This document shows positions 18,512 through 25,179 of a stretch of DNA of 64,000 bases, in pieces. Made by a program: the position numbers and the translations under genes. Origin of the DNA: TMED14 sp002167805. GTDB taxonomy: Bacteria; Bacteroidota; Bacteroidia; Flavobacteriales; Schleiferiaceae. Where the stretch lies: NCBI GenBank assembly GCA_965655795.1, contig CBFHHY010000008.1, positions 15,334 through 79,333 on the forward strand, in the 5' to 3' direction. Under the pieces are notes generated by a model. It worked only from the letters and a program-made list of their open reading frames with translations. It did no database searches and was not told the DNA's origin. The first letter of the stretch is position 1. Each line of letters begins with the position of its first letter.

Positions 18512-19170
18512 TCAGCGGCTTCGCCTTCTGGCCCACTCTTCGCACCTTCAGCACCTTCAGCACCTTCAGCGCCTTCAGCACTTTCTTCACCCTCAACACT
18601 TTCTTCATCTTCATCCAAGACAGCTTTTCTTGACATCTTAATGGTAGCTACAACAGCAGCATCAGCATTAAGAATTTCAAATGGTTTATTTGATTTTAAA
18701 TCTGCAACACGAATAGCTTCGCCAATTTTTAGCTCAGTTATATCATGCTCAATAATGGATGGAAGATTTTTTATATCTCCTTTTACTCTTAATGATCGCA
18801 GAATCGATTTTAAAGTTCCACCATTCCGAATTCCTCGTGCATTTCCTGTACATACTACGGGGACATTTATCGTAACTGCTTTCCCTGGAGTAACTTCAAT
18901 AAAATCCATATGGGTCAATACATCGGAGATCACATCAAACTGCATGTCTTGAATTACTGCAACAAATGATTTTGAATCGAGTTCTATGTTAGCTACACGT
19001 GCTTCTGAGGTATAAACTAGATCTCTAAAAGCTAAAATGGGTGCACTAAAATGAATGGTTTCCTTACCACCGTATATCACACATGGAACTTCACCGGATG
19101 CGCGCAATGATTTTGATGCTGTTGTGCCGAGTTCTTTTCGAACTGTTCCTTTAATAGAGATAGATTGCAT
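18508..19170 (-). CDS. rplY: Ribosomal protein bL25, Ctc/TL5 form
   Basis: Binds 5S rRNA in the large subunit. 220 residues in three parts: an N-terminal L25 barrel to about 95 (IKGTVRKELGTTASKSLR, VPCVIYGG), a TL5 C-terminal beta domain to about 190 (HMDFIEVTPGKAVTINVPV), and a low-complexity acidic tail of Glu, Gly and Ala. The tail is encoded by a 9-bp tandem repeat. It lies between prs and pth, as in many bacteria. Confidence 0.96.
   Translation of the reverse strand: MQSISIKGTVRKELGTTASKSLRASGEVPCVIYGGKETIHFSAPILAFRDLVYTSEARVANIELDSKSFVAVIQDMQFDVISDVLTHMDFIEVTPGKAVTINVPVVCTGNARGIRNGGTLKSILRSLRVKGDIKNLPSIIEHDITELKIGEAIRVADLKSNKPFEILNADAAVVATIKMSRKAVLDEDEESVEGEESAEGAEGAEGAEGAKSGPEGEAAE
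18542..18577. repeat. 9-bp tandem repeat in the rplY tail
   Basis: Four head-to-tail copies of GCACCTTCA on the plus strand, the last with one change. On the coding strand they encode the repeated Gly-Ala-Glu tail of bL25. Length variation by slippage would keep the frame. Confidence 0.8.
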
Positions 19171-19191
19171 TTAAATATTGATTTTCAGAGT

Positions 19192-20124
19192 TTACATTAA
19201 GAAGTGTCCACTTATGGACTCATTTGAATTTACTTTTTGCATCACGGATGCAAAAAGATCCGAGACATCTAGTATCCGAATTTTAGGATTTATATTTTTT
19301 TGAGGTATTGTGTTGGTTACAACTAATTCTTCCAGTTTTGATTTTTCAATTTTTTCAATTGAATTTCCTGATAATATTCCATGAGTGCAGTATGCCCGAA
19401 CGCTGAGAGCCCCCTTTTCTAGAAGCATTTCGGCTGCTTTAACAAGAGTTCCTCCAGTATCAACCATATCATCAACAAGAACAACGTTACGGTCTTTGAC
19501 ATCACCAATTACAGTCATTTTGTGGATTTTATTGGCTTTTTTCCTCTGCTTATAGCAAATTACTACTTCTGCATTTAAATGTTTGCTGTATGCTGTTGCT
19601 CTTTTTGACCCTCCCATATCTGGAGATGCAATTGTCAAATTATCTAGATTTAATTTTTCAATATCTGGAACAAATAAAGAGCTTGAATATAAATGATCCA
19701 CGGGGATTTCAAAAAATCCTTGAATTTGATCAGCGTGAAGGTCCATTGTCATTACCCTTGTTGCTCCCGCTGCCTCTAAAAGGTTTGCGACTAATTTCGA
19801 AGTTATAGGAACTCTAGGCTTATCTTTTCTGTCTTGACGTGCATACCCAAAATAAGGGATTACCGCTGTTATATGTCTAGCTGATGCTCTTTTGGCGGCA
19901 TCGATCATCTGAAGAAGTTCAAATAAATTATCTGAGCTTGGCATTGTACTCTGAATAAAAAATACCCGACTTCCTCTGAAAGATTCAGTGAATGAAGGTA
20001 AAAATTCACCATCTGAGAATTCCGATATTTTAACCTCTCCCAAAGGGATTCCATAGGACGAAGCTATTTTATCAGCTAGGGCTTGTGTTGCCCTTCCAGC
20101 AAAAATTTTTGCTTTGGGTTGCAT
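19192..20124 (-). CDS. prs: Ribose-phosphate pyrophosphokinase
   Basis: Makes PRPP from ribose-5-phosphate and ATP for nucleotide, His and Trp synthesis. 310 residues, the standard length. It has SEFSDGEFLPSFTESFRGSRVFFIQST at 34-60, YFGYARQDRKDKPRVPI near 90-106 (the ATP-binding flexible region), DLHADQIQGFFEIPVDHLY near 126-144, and the PRPP-binding loop VLVDDMVDTGGTL near 215. It lies 21 bases upstream of rplY on the same strand. Confidence 0.98.
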   Translation of the reverse strand: MQPKAKIFAGRATQALADKIASSYGIPLGEVKISEFSDGEFLPSFTESFRGSRVFFIQSTMPSSDNLFELLQMIDAAKRASARHITAVIPYFGYARQDRKDKPRVPITSKLVANLLEAAGATRVMTMDLHADQIQGFFEIPVDHLYSSSLFVPDIEKLNLDNLTIASPDMGGSKRATAYSKHLNAEVVICYKQRKKANKIHKMTVIGDVKDRNVVLVDDMVDTGGTLVKAAEMLLEKGALSVRAYCTHGILSGNSIEKIEKSKLEELVVTNTIPQKNINPKIRILDVSDLFASVMQKVNSNESISGHFLM

Positions 20125-20145
20125 TTTTTTGATTTATTTGGCCTG

Positions 20146-20153
20146 CAAATGTA
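20146..20153 (-). promoter_or_regulatory. -7 promoter element TACATTTG for prs
   Basis: An exact TAnnTTTG match on the minus strand, 21 bases before the prs ATG. No clear TTG is seen at the -33 distance. Confidence 0.4.
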
Positions 20154-20166
20154 AACATTTTTACAG

Positions 20167-20174
20167 TATGTTTG
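20167..20174 (+). promoter_or_regulatory. -7 promoter element TATGTTTG for tRNA-Leu
   Basis: An exact TAnnTTTG match ending 12 bases before the first base of the tRNA. A TTTG lies 26 bases further upstream, longer than usual. Confidence 0.42.
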
Positions 20175-20186
20175 CCTTCTAAAATA

Positions 20187-20267
20187 GCCCAGGTGGCGGA
20201 ACTGGTAGACGCGCACGACTCAAACTCGTGTACCTCTGGTGTGCGGGTTCGATTCCCGCCCTGGGCA
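20187..20267 (+). tRNA. tRNA-Leu, anticodon CAA
   Basis: The acceptor stem pairs GCCCAGG with CCTGGGC, the anticodon stem CACGA with TCGTG around loop CTCAAAC (anticodon CAA at 20221-20223), and the T-arm GCGGG with CCCGC around TTCGATT. The long variable arm TACCTCTGGTGTG fits a class II leucine tRNA. The discriminator base is A and CCA is not encoded. Confidence 0.95.
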
Positions 20268-20319
20268 CAGCCATAGTAGAATATAGAAAAACTATTAAAA
20301 ATAAAGATTTCTGACTCGA

Positions 20320-20739
20320 ATGAATAAGCAAGAGAGATATGATTTGGCTTACTTAAAAATGGCAATGGAATGGGCTAAACTTTCTTACTGTAATCGCCGA
20401 AAGGTTGGAGCCTTAATTGTTAAGGATAGAATGATAATTTCAGACGGTTATAATGGTACTCCATCGGGTTTTGAAAATTTTTGTGAGGATGATAATGGAT
20501 ATACAAAATGGTATGTTTTACACGCTGAGGCAAATGCAATTTTAAAGGTTGCTAACTCAACTCAAAGTTGTACTGGATCTACACTTTATCTTACAATGTC
20601 TCCTTGTTCGAATTGTAGTAAACTAATTCATCAAGCTGGAATTGCGCGAGTCGTTTATTCGGAAGAGTATAAAGATTTATCCGGAATAGAATTTTTAAAT
20701 AAAGCCGGTGTAAAAACAGAATTAAAGCCGTTAAGCTGA
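20320..20739 (+). CDS. Deoxycytidylate (dCMP) deaminase
   Basis: Turns dCMP into dUMP, feeding dTMP synthesis. 139 residues of the cytidine deaminase fold. The zinc site is HAEANAI (H68, catalytic E70) with PCSNC (C96, C99). The N-terminal part has RRKVGALIVKD and the DGYNGTPSGF segment typical of the ComEB/dCMP deaminase group. It is the first protein gene after the tRNA and ends at a strong bidirectional terminator. tRNA deaminases of the same fold are less likely given the substrate-loop motif. Confidence 0.9.
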   Translation: MNKQERYDLAYLKMAMEWAKLSYCNRRKVGALIVKDRMIISDGYNGTPSGFENFCEDDNGYTKWYVLHAEANAILKVANSTQSCTGSTLYLTMSPCSNCSKLIHQAGIARVVYSEEYKDLSGIEFLNKAGVKTELKPLS

Positions 20740-20756
20740 TGATAAAATATCATAAA

Positions 20757-20785
20757 AAAGCCGTATCATTTTTTGATACGGCTTT
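20757..20785. terminator. Bidirectional terminator between dCMP deaminase and the repeat lipoprotein
   Basis: Perfect 9-bp stem GCCGTATCA / TGATACGGC around a five-T loop, flanked by A and T runs on the two sides. It sits between convergent genes and can work on both strands. Confidence 0.85.
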
Positions 20786-20810
20786 CTGATTTTTAAAGAA
20801 GGATCTTTAA

Positions 20811-21041
20811 TTACTCTTCTGTAGCTTCTTCTGTAGCTTCTTCTGTGGCTTCTTCTGTAGCTTCTTCTGTAGCTTCTTCTGTAGCTTCTTCTGTAGCTTC
20901 TTCTGTAGCTTCTTCTGTAGCTTCTTCTGTTACCTCTTCAGTTACCTCTTCAGTTACCTCTTCAGTTGCTTCTGAAGAATTGTTGCAAGCAACAAGGGCA
21001 ACCATTGCCAATGCGCTCAAAAATAGACTTACTTTTTTCAT
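20811..21041 (-). CDS. Small acidic repeat lipoprotein (TEEV/TEEA tetrapeptides)
   Basis: 76 residues. The signal MKKVSLFLSALAMVALVAC has its lipobox cysteine at residue 19. Almost all the mature part is a four-residue repeat: three TEEV, nine TEEA and a final TEE. This strongly acidic sequence probably forms a single long helix. A promoter 32 bases upstream and the shared terminator downstream support a real gene. No function is known; charge spacing in the periplasm or cell envelope is only a guess. The opposite strand also shows an open frame, which is an artefact of the repeat. Confidence 0.8.
   Translation of the reverse strand: MKKVSLFLSALAMVALVACNNSSEATEEVTEEVTEEVTEEATEEATEEATEEATEEATEEATEEATEEATEEATEE
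20821..20964. repeat. 12-bp minisatellite, 12 copies
   Basis: On the plus strand there are nine adjacent copies of GTAGCTTCTTCT (one copy with a single A-to-G change), then three identical copies of GTTACCTCTTCA. They encode the TEEA and TEEV blocks of the lipoprotein on the minus strand. Each class is nearly uniform at DNA level, including silent positions, which suggests recent expansion. Confidence 0.95.
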
Positions 21042-21073
21042 AATTCTTTGATTTATATTGTTTAAGGCTCTGT

Positions 21074-21103
21074 CAAAGGTATAAAAATATGAACTTTAGA
21101 CAA
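21074..21103 (-). promoter_or_regulatory. Promoter TTG-N19-TACCTTTG for the repeat lipoprotein
   Basis: On the minus strand a TTG is followed after exactly 19 bases by TACCTTTG, an exact TAnnTTTG match, 32 bases before the ATG. Confidence 0.62.
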
Positions 21104-21116
21104 GTTGTTTATTATT

Positions 21117-22661
21117 TCATCTTTTTTTTAGAAGCGCTTCTATTGATGTAGCCGAACTGATAATCTTATTTAAATCATTAGAGTTCACTCTTTTTTGTTG
21201 CATACTGTCGCGATCACGAATTGTCACGGTATTATCTTTCAAGGTTTGATGATCTATGGTAATGCCAAGGGGTGTGCCAATTGCATCTTGTCTTCGATAC
21301 CTTTTACCAATTGCATCTTTTTCATCAAATACTAATTGAAAATCAAATTTTAAATTGTCGTAGACCTTGCGAGCATACTCAGGAAGCCCATCTTTTTTTA
21401 ATAATGGTAGTATTGCAGCTTGATTGGGAGCTAAAGAATAAGGAAGTCGGAGAACCACACGAGAGCTATTGTCTTCAAGAATTTCATGATCAAGGCATTC
21501 AGACATAACACTCAAAAACATTCTATCTAAACCAATTGACGTTTCGATTACACTAGGAGTAAAATTATCATTTAATTCCGGATCAAATATTTGAAGCTTT
21601 TTCCCAGATTCCTTTGAATGCTGCTTTAAATCAAAATCAGTTCTACTATGAATTCCCTCTAACTCTTTGAAGCCAAATGGGAATTTGTATTCTATATCTG
21701 AAGCAGCATTGGCATAATGAGCAAGTTTTTCGTGATCATGATATCTGTAATTTTGGGTTTTAAAGCCCAAAGATTTGTGCCAATCCATCCGTGATTTTTT
21801 CCAATATTCGAACCACTTTTTCTCATCACCAGGTTTAACAAAAAATTGCATTTCCATTTGCTCAAACTCTCTCATTCTGAAAATAAATTGTCGCGCAACG
21901 ATTTCATTACGAAAGGCCTTACCTATTTGAGCAATTCCGAAGGGAACTTTTAAACGACTTGTTTTTACAACATTTAAAAAGTTTGTAAAAATGCCTTGGG
22001 CAGTTTCTGGCCTGAGAAATAAGTCATTAGCCCCATCCGCAACTGACCCTATTTTTGTTCCGAACATGAGGTTAAAATGACGTATTTCAGTCCAGTTCGT
22101 GCTGCCGCTAATCGGACACTTGATTTTCTCATCGATGATTACCTGACGCGCCTCTTTAAGATCATCAGTTTTTAAAGCTTTTGAAAAGCGCTTCATGATC
22201 GACTTTGCTTTGGATTCATATTCTAAAACCCGACTATTAGTTTTACGATATAGTTTTGAGTCAAAAGAATCCCCGAAGCGAGCAGCAGCTTTTTTAATTT
22301 CTTTTTCTGCTTTTTGAAATAATTTTTCTGCAAATTCTTCTATTAAAATATCAGCCCGATATCTTTTTTTTGAGTCTTTGTTGTCAATCAATGGGTCGCT
22401 GAAAGCTTGAATATGCCCAGACGCCTTCCAAACATTTGGATGCATAAATATTGCTGAATCAATCCCTACTATATTTTCATTTAATTGAACCATTGAACGC
22501 CACCAGAAATTTTTAAGATTATTTTTTAGAAGCGATCCATTTGGTCCATAATCGTAAACTGAGCTGAGACCATCGTAAATTTCACTGCTTTGAAATACAA
22601 ATCCATATTCTTTTGAATGTGAAATCACTTTCTTAAATATTTCATCAGAATTTTGAGACAT
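21117..22661 (-). CDS. glyS: Glycyl-tRNA synthetase, homodimeric class II type
   Basis: Charges tRNA-Gly. 514 residues, close to the single-chain alpha2 enzyme rather than the alpha-beta GlyQ/GlyS type. Motifs are the N-terminal GFVFQSSEIYDGLSSVYDYGPNG, LFLRPETAQGIFTNF near 221-235, RNEIVARQFIFRMREFEQMEMQFF near 257-280 (motif 2 region), and GLDRMFLSVMSECLDHE with GIDRxxL-like motif 3. The C-terminal anticodon domain contains DEKDAIGKRYRRQDAIGTPLGITID. It is probably its own transcription unit downstream of marC, 27 bases apart. Confidence 0.97.
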   Translation of the reverse strand: MSQNSDEIFKKVISHSKEYGFVFQSSEIYDGLSSVYDYGPNGSLLKNNLKNFWWRSMVQLNENIVGIDSAIFMHPNVWKASGHIQAFSDPLIDNKDSKKRYRADILIEEFAEKLFQKAEKEIKKAAARFGDSFDSKLYRKTNSRVLEYESKAKSIMKRFSKALKTDDLKEARQVIIDEKIKCPISGSTNWTEIRHFNLMFGTKIGSVADGANDLFLRPETAQGIFTNFLNVVKTSRLKVPFGIAQIGKAFRNEIVARQFIFRMREFEQMEMQFFVKPGDEKKWFEYWKKSRMDWHKSLGFKTQNYRYHDHEKLAHYANAASDIEYKFPFGFKELEGIHSRTDFDLKQHSKESGKKLQIFDPELNDNFTPSVIETSIGLDRMFLSVMSECLDHEILEDNSSRVVLRLPYSLAPNQAAILPLLKKDGLPEYARKVYDNLKFDFQLVFDEKDAIGKRYRRQDAIGTPLGITIDHQTLKDNTVTIRDRDSMQQKRVNSNDLNKIISSATSIEALLKKR

Positions 22662-22688
22662 GGGATTTTAAAGTTTGAATTTATTTCT

Positions 22689-23258
22689 TCAAATAAGAAG
22701 AGAATTAAAATTAGAGGTAAAAAGTTTCACTGAGATTGCTAATAATATTATTCCAAATATCTTTCTAATTATTGAAATTCCGCCCTTACCCAATATTCTT
22801 TCTATATGATGGGTGTTTTTCAGGACAATATATACTAGAGCGGCATTTATAATTATTGCAATTAGGATATTTATAGTGTCATATTCACTTCGAACAGAGA
22901 TTAATGTTGTTAGAGTGCCTGCACCCGCAATAAGGGGAAAAGCTATAGGAACTATACTGGCAGATTCTGGCTCTATCTCTTTATAGATTCGAACACCGAG
23001 AATCATCTCTAGCGCAAGAAAAAATAGTATCAAGGAGCCAGCGACGGCAAATGAAGCTATATTAACTCCAAAAACTGCAAGTAGATCCTCTCCGATAAAT
23101 AAAAAAATAATCATGATTAATGCAGCTGCAAGAGTTGCTTTTTCAGATTCGATATGCCCAACTTTTTCTCTTACAGAGATTATCACAGGGATACTGCCAA
23201 CAATATCAATAATAGCGAACAGAATAACTGCAACAGAAAAGATTTCAGAAACATTCAT
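22689..23258 (-). CDS. MarC family integral membrane protein
   Basis: 189 residues with six hydrophobic segments and little else. The N-terminal half has FAIIDIVGSIPVIISV and the second half PIAFPLIAGAGTLTTLI, both characteristic of the MarC/UPF0056 family. It is an inner membrane protein of unknown transport role; the old link to multiple antibiotic resistance was withdrawn for the E. coli member. It is divergent from the DUF3109 gene and just upstream of glyS. Confidence 0.9.
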   Translation of the reverse strand: MNVSEIFSVAVILFAIIDIVGSIPVIISVREKVGHIESEKATLAAALIMIIFLFIGEDLLAVFGVNIASFAVAGSLILFFLALEMILGVRIYKEIEPESASIVPIAFPLIAGAGTLTTLISVRSEYDTINILIAIIINAALVYIVLKNTHHIERILGKGGISIIRKIFGIILLAISVKLFTSNFNSLLI

Positions 23259-23290
23259 TTTAAAAAAAAATAGTTTATTTATTTCCGGTA

Positions 23291-23298
23291 CAAAGGTA
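23291..23298 (-). promoter_or_regulatory. -7 promoter element TACCTTTG for marC
   Basis: An exact TAnnTTTG match on the minus strand, 32 bases before the marC ATG. The -33 TTG is not evident. Confidence 0.43.
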
Positions 23299-23310
23299 GA
23301 CCTTTACCAT

Positions 23311-23880
23311 ATGTTTGAAATTGGAAAAACCTTAGTTTCAAAAGTCCTCTTAGACCATGCCTTTTGTTGCGATTTATCTAAATGTAAAGGTGCATGCTGT
23401 GTTGAGGGAGATATAGGGGCCCCGCTACTTGAAGAAGAAAAGAAAATTTTAAGGGAGGTTCAGCCAATGATTAGACCTTATTTGCGTCCTGAGGGTTTGG
23501 TGGAAATTGATTCACAAGGACCTTTTGTCCATGATGAGGATGGAGACTATTCCACTCCCTTGGTTAATAAAAAAGAATGTGCTTATGTGGTTTTTGAATC
23601 TGGAGTTGCGAAATGTGGAATAGAGAAAGCATATGAAGATGGTGCTACGAAATGGCGAAAGCCTCTTTCATGCCATTTATATCCTATTAGAGTTAAGAGG
23701 TATGAAAGTTTTAGTGCAGTTAATGTTCACCATTGGAAGGTTTGTGAGCCTGCGTGCAGTATGGGTCAAGAATTACAGTTACCTGTTTTTAGATTTTTAA
23801 AAAATGGTATAAAAAGAGCTTTTGGAATTAAATTTTACGAGGAATTAGAATCTATTTATCAAGAAACTCGTGAGGGGTAA
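23311..23880 (+). CDS. DUF3109 family cysteine-rich protein
   Basis: 189 residues, cytoplasmic, of unknown function. Conserved cysteines cluster at C19, C20, C25, C29 and C30 (FCCDLSKCKGACC), with later ones in KKECAYVV, AKCGIEKAY, LSCHLYPIR and VCEPAC. The pattern resembles the YkgJ-type Cys-rich families thought to bind zinc or an iron-sulphur cluster. The ATG at 23311 is chosen because a longer open frame upstream would overlap marC antisense. It is common in Bacteroidota. Confidence 0.85.
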   Translation: MFEIGKTLVSKVLLDHAFCCDLSKCKGACCVEGDIGAPLLEEEKKILREVQPMIRPYLRPEGLVEIDSQGPFVHDEDGDYSTPLVNKKECAYVVFESGVAKCGIEKAYEDGATKWRKPLSCHLYPIRVKRYESFSAVNVHHWKVCEPACSMGQELQLPVFRFLKNGIKRAFGIKFYEELESIYQETREG

Positions 23881-24176
23881 TAAAGAGATACAAAGGTTAT
23901 TAACAATTGCTGTGGATTATTTTTAAGGAACTAGGAAAAAATAATTTGTTTTATTCGAACACCTACATTTTTCGCGAGTTTTTGACATTTTAGCAAAACA
24001 AAAATGTTGAAAACTCCAACTTAATGTTCAAATCTATCCCTTGTAAAAACCCGAATGCTTTCCAAGATTTGTAAAGCTCACTTGCAGTAAGTTTTTTTCG
24101 GCATTATCCGTTTCTTCTGCTAATACGCATCCTAAACATACTAAAAACCTCGTCGTCAGGCGATTAGATAGATATA
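23881..24176. other. Spacer upstream of nrdB with possible regulatory sequence
   Basis: 296 bases without a supportable gene. A TGTGGATTA at about 23911 is one mismatch from a DnaA box, and TTG-N20-AAGATTTG at 24041-24071 is a weak promoter candidate. An imperfect inverted repeat lies near 23985-24010. No clear pair of NrdR boxes was found. The long leader hints at regulation of the nrd genes, but nothing is firm. Confidence 0.35.
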
Positions 24177-25169
24177 ATGAGCAAAACAACTACTCAAAAT
24201 GAACCGATTCTGAAGGAAAATCCAAATAGGTTCGTACTTTTTCCGATAGAGCATAATGATATATGGGACATATACAAAAAAGCCGAGGCAAGTTTTTGGA
24301 CAGCTGAAGAAATCGATTTGCATCAAGATGTTACAGATTGGGAAAATAAATTAACGGATGATGAAAGGTATTTCGTAAAACATATACTCGCATTTTTTGC
24401 AGCTTCGGATGGAATCGTAAACGAAAATCTTGCTGAGAACTTTGTTAATGAGGTTCAATATACTGAGGCAAAGTTTTTTTATGGTTTTCAAATCATGATG
24501 GAAAATATTCATAGTGAAACATATTCATTACTTATTGATACATACGTTAAAGACCCAAAGGAAAGAGATAAATTATTTAATGCGATTGAAAATTTTGACG
24601 CAATAAAGAAAAAAGCGGATTGGGCTCTAAAATGGATAGACTCTCCTTCTTTTGCTGAAAGGTTAATTGCATTTGCGGCAGTTGAGGGCATATTTTTTAG
24701 TGGTGCATTTTGTTCGATTTTTTGGATGAAAAAGCGAGGTCTTTTACCGGGGCTAACTTTTTCAAATGAATTAATTAGTAGGGATGAGGGTATGCATTGT
24801 GATTTTGCAGTTCACCTGCATAATGAGCATTTAATCAATAAGGTTCCAAAAGAAAGAATCATCCAAATTATTACAGAGGCATTAGATATTGAGAGAGAAT
24901 TTATAACGGAATCGTTACCGGTCGACCTTATTGGAATGAACAGTAGATTAATGGAACAGTATTTAGAGTTTGTTACGGATCGCCTATTAACAGAGCTTAA
25001 TTGTCCAAAGAGTTATGATTCTGAAAATCCTTTTGATTTTATGGATATGATTTCCCTAGAAGGAAAAACAAATTTCTTCGAAAAGCGAGTCTCGGATTAT
25101 CGAAAAGCTGGAGTTGGCATGGAGCAAGAGACCAAAGAAGACTCTTTCTCATTTGATTCAGAATTTTAA
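24177..25169 (+). CDS. nrdB: Ribonucleoside-diphosphate reductase, beta subunit (class I)
   Basis: Holds the diiron-tyrosyl radical cofactor that starts deoxyribonucleotide synthesis. 330 residues. The metal-binding helices are visible: FWTAEEIDL at 40-48, MMENIHSETY at 107-116 with ligands E109 and H112 and the probable radical tyrosine Y116, and SRDEGMHCDFAVHLH near 201-215. The C-terminus SFSFDSEF is the usual short acidic tail that docks on the alpha subunit. nrdA follows after 10 bases, so the two subunits are made together. Confidence 0.96.
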   Translation: MSKTTTQNEPILKENPNRFVLFPIEHNDIWDIYKKAEASFWTAEEIDLHQDVTDWENKLTDDERYFVKHILAFFAASDGIVNENLAENFVNEVQYTEAKFFYGFQIMMENIHSETYSLLIDTYVKDPKERDKLFNAIENFDAIKKKADWALKWIDSPSFAERLIAFAAVEGIFFSGAFCSIFWMKKRGLLPGLTFSNELISRDEGMHCDFAVHLHNEHLINKVPKERIIQIITEALDIEREFITESLPVDLIGMNSRLMEQYLEFVTDRLLTELNCPKSYDSENPFDFMDMISLEGKTNFFEKRVSDYRKAGVGMEQETKEDSFSFDSEF

Positions 25170-25179
25170 AACAATATTT

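Noticed and set aside
20821..20964. CRISPR-like regular repeat
   Set aside because: Units are 12 bp and directly adjacent with no spacers, and they lie within a coding frame.
20845..21051. Plus-strand open frame rich in Ser-Val-Ala
   Set aside because: It is the antisense of the 12-bp repeat, where a repeat length divisible by three leaves several frames open. The minus frame has the lipoprotein signal, the promoter and a sensible start.
23113..23310. Longer N-terminus for the DUF3109 protein
   Set aside because: This extension runs antisense through marC and lacks family motifs. The ATG at 23311 gives a normal-length protein.
23881..24176. NrdR box pair before nrdB
   Set aside because: No two tandem boxes near the consensus with proper spacing were found; only weak single matches.
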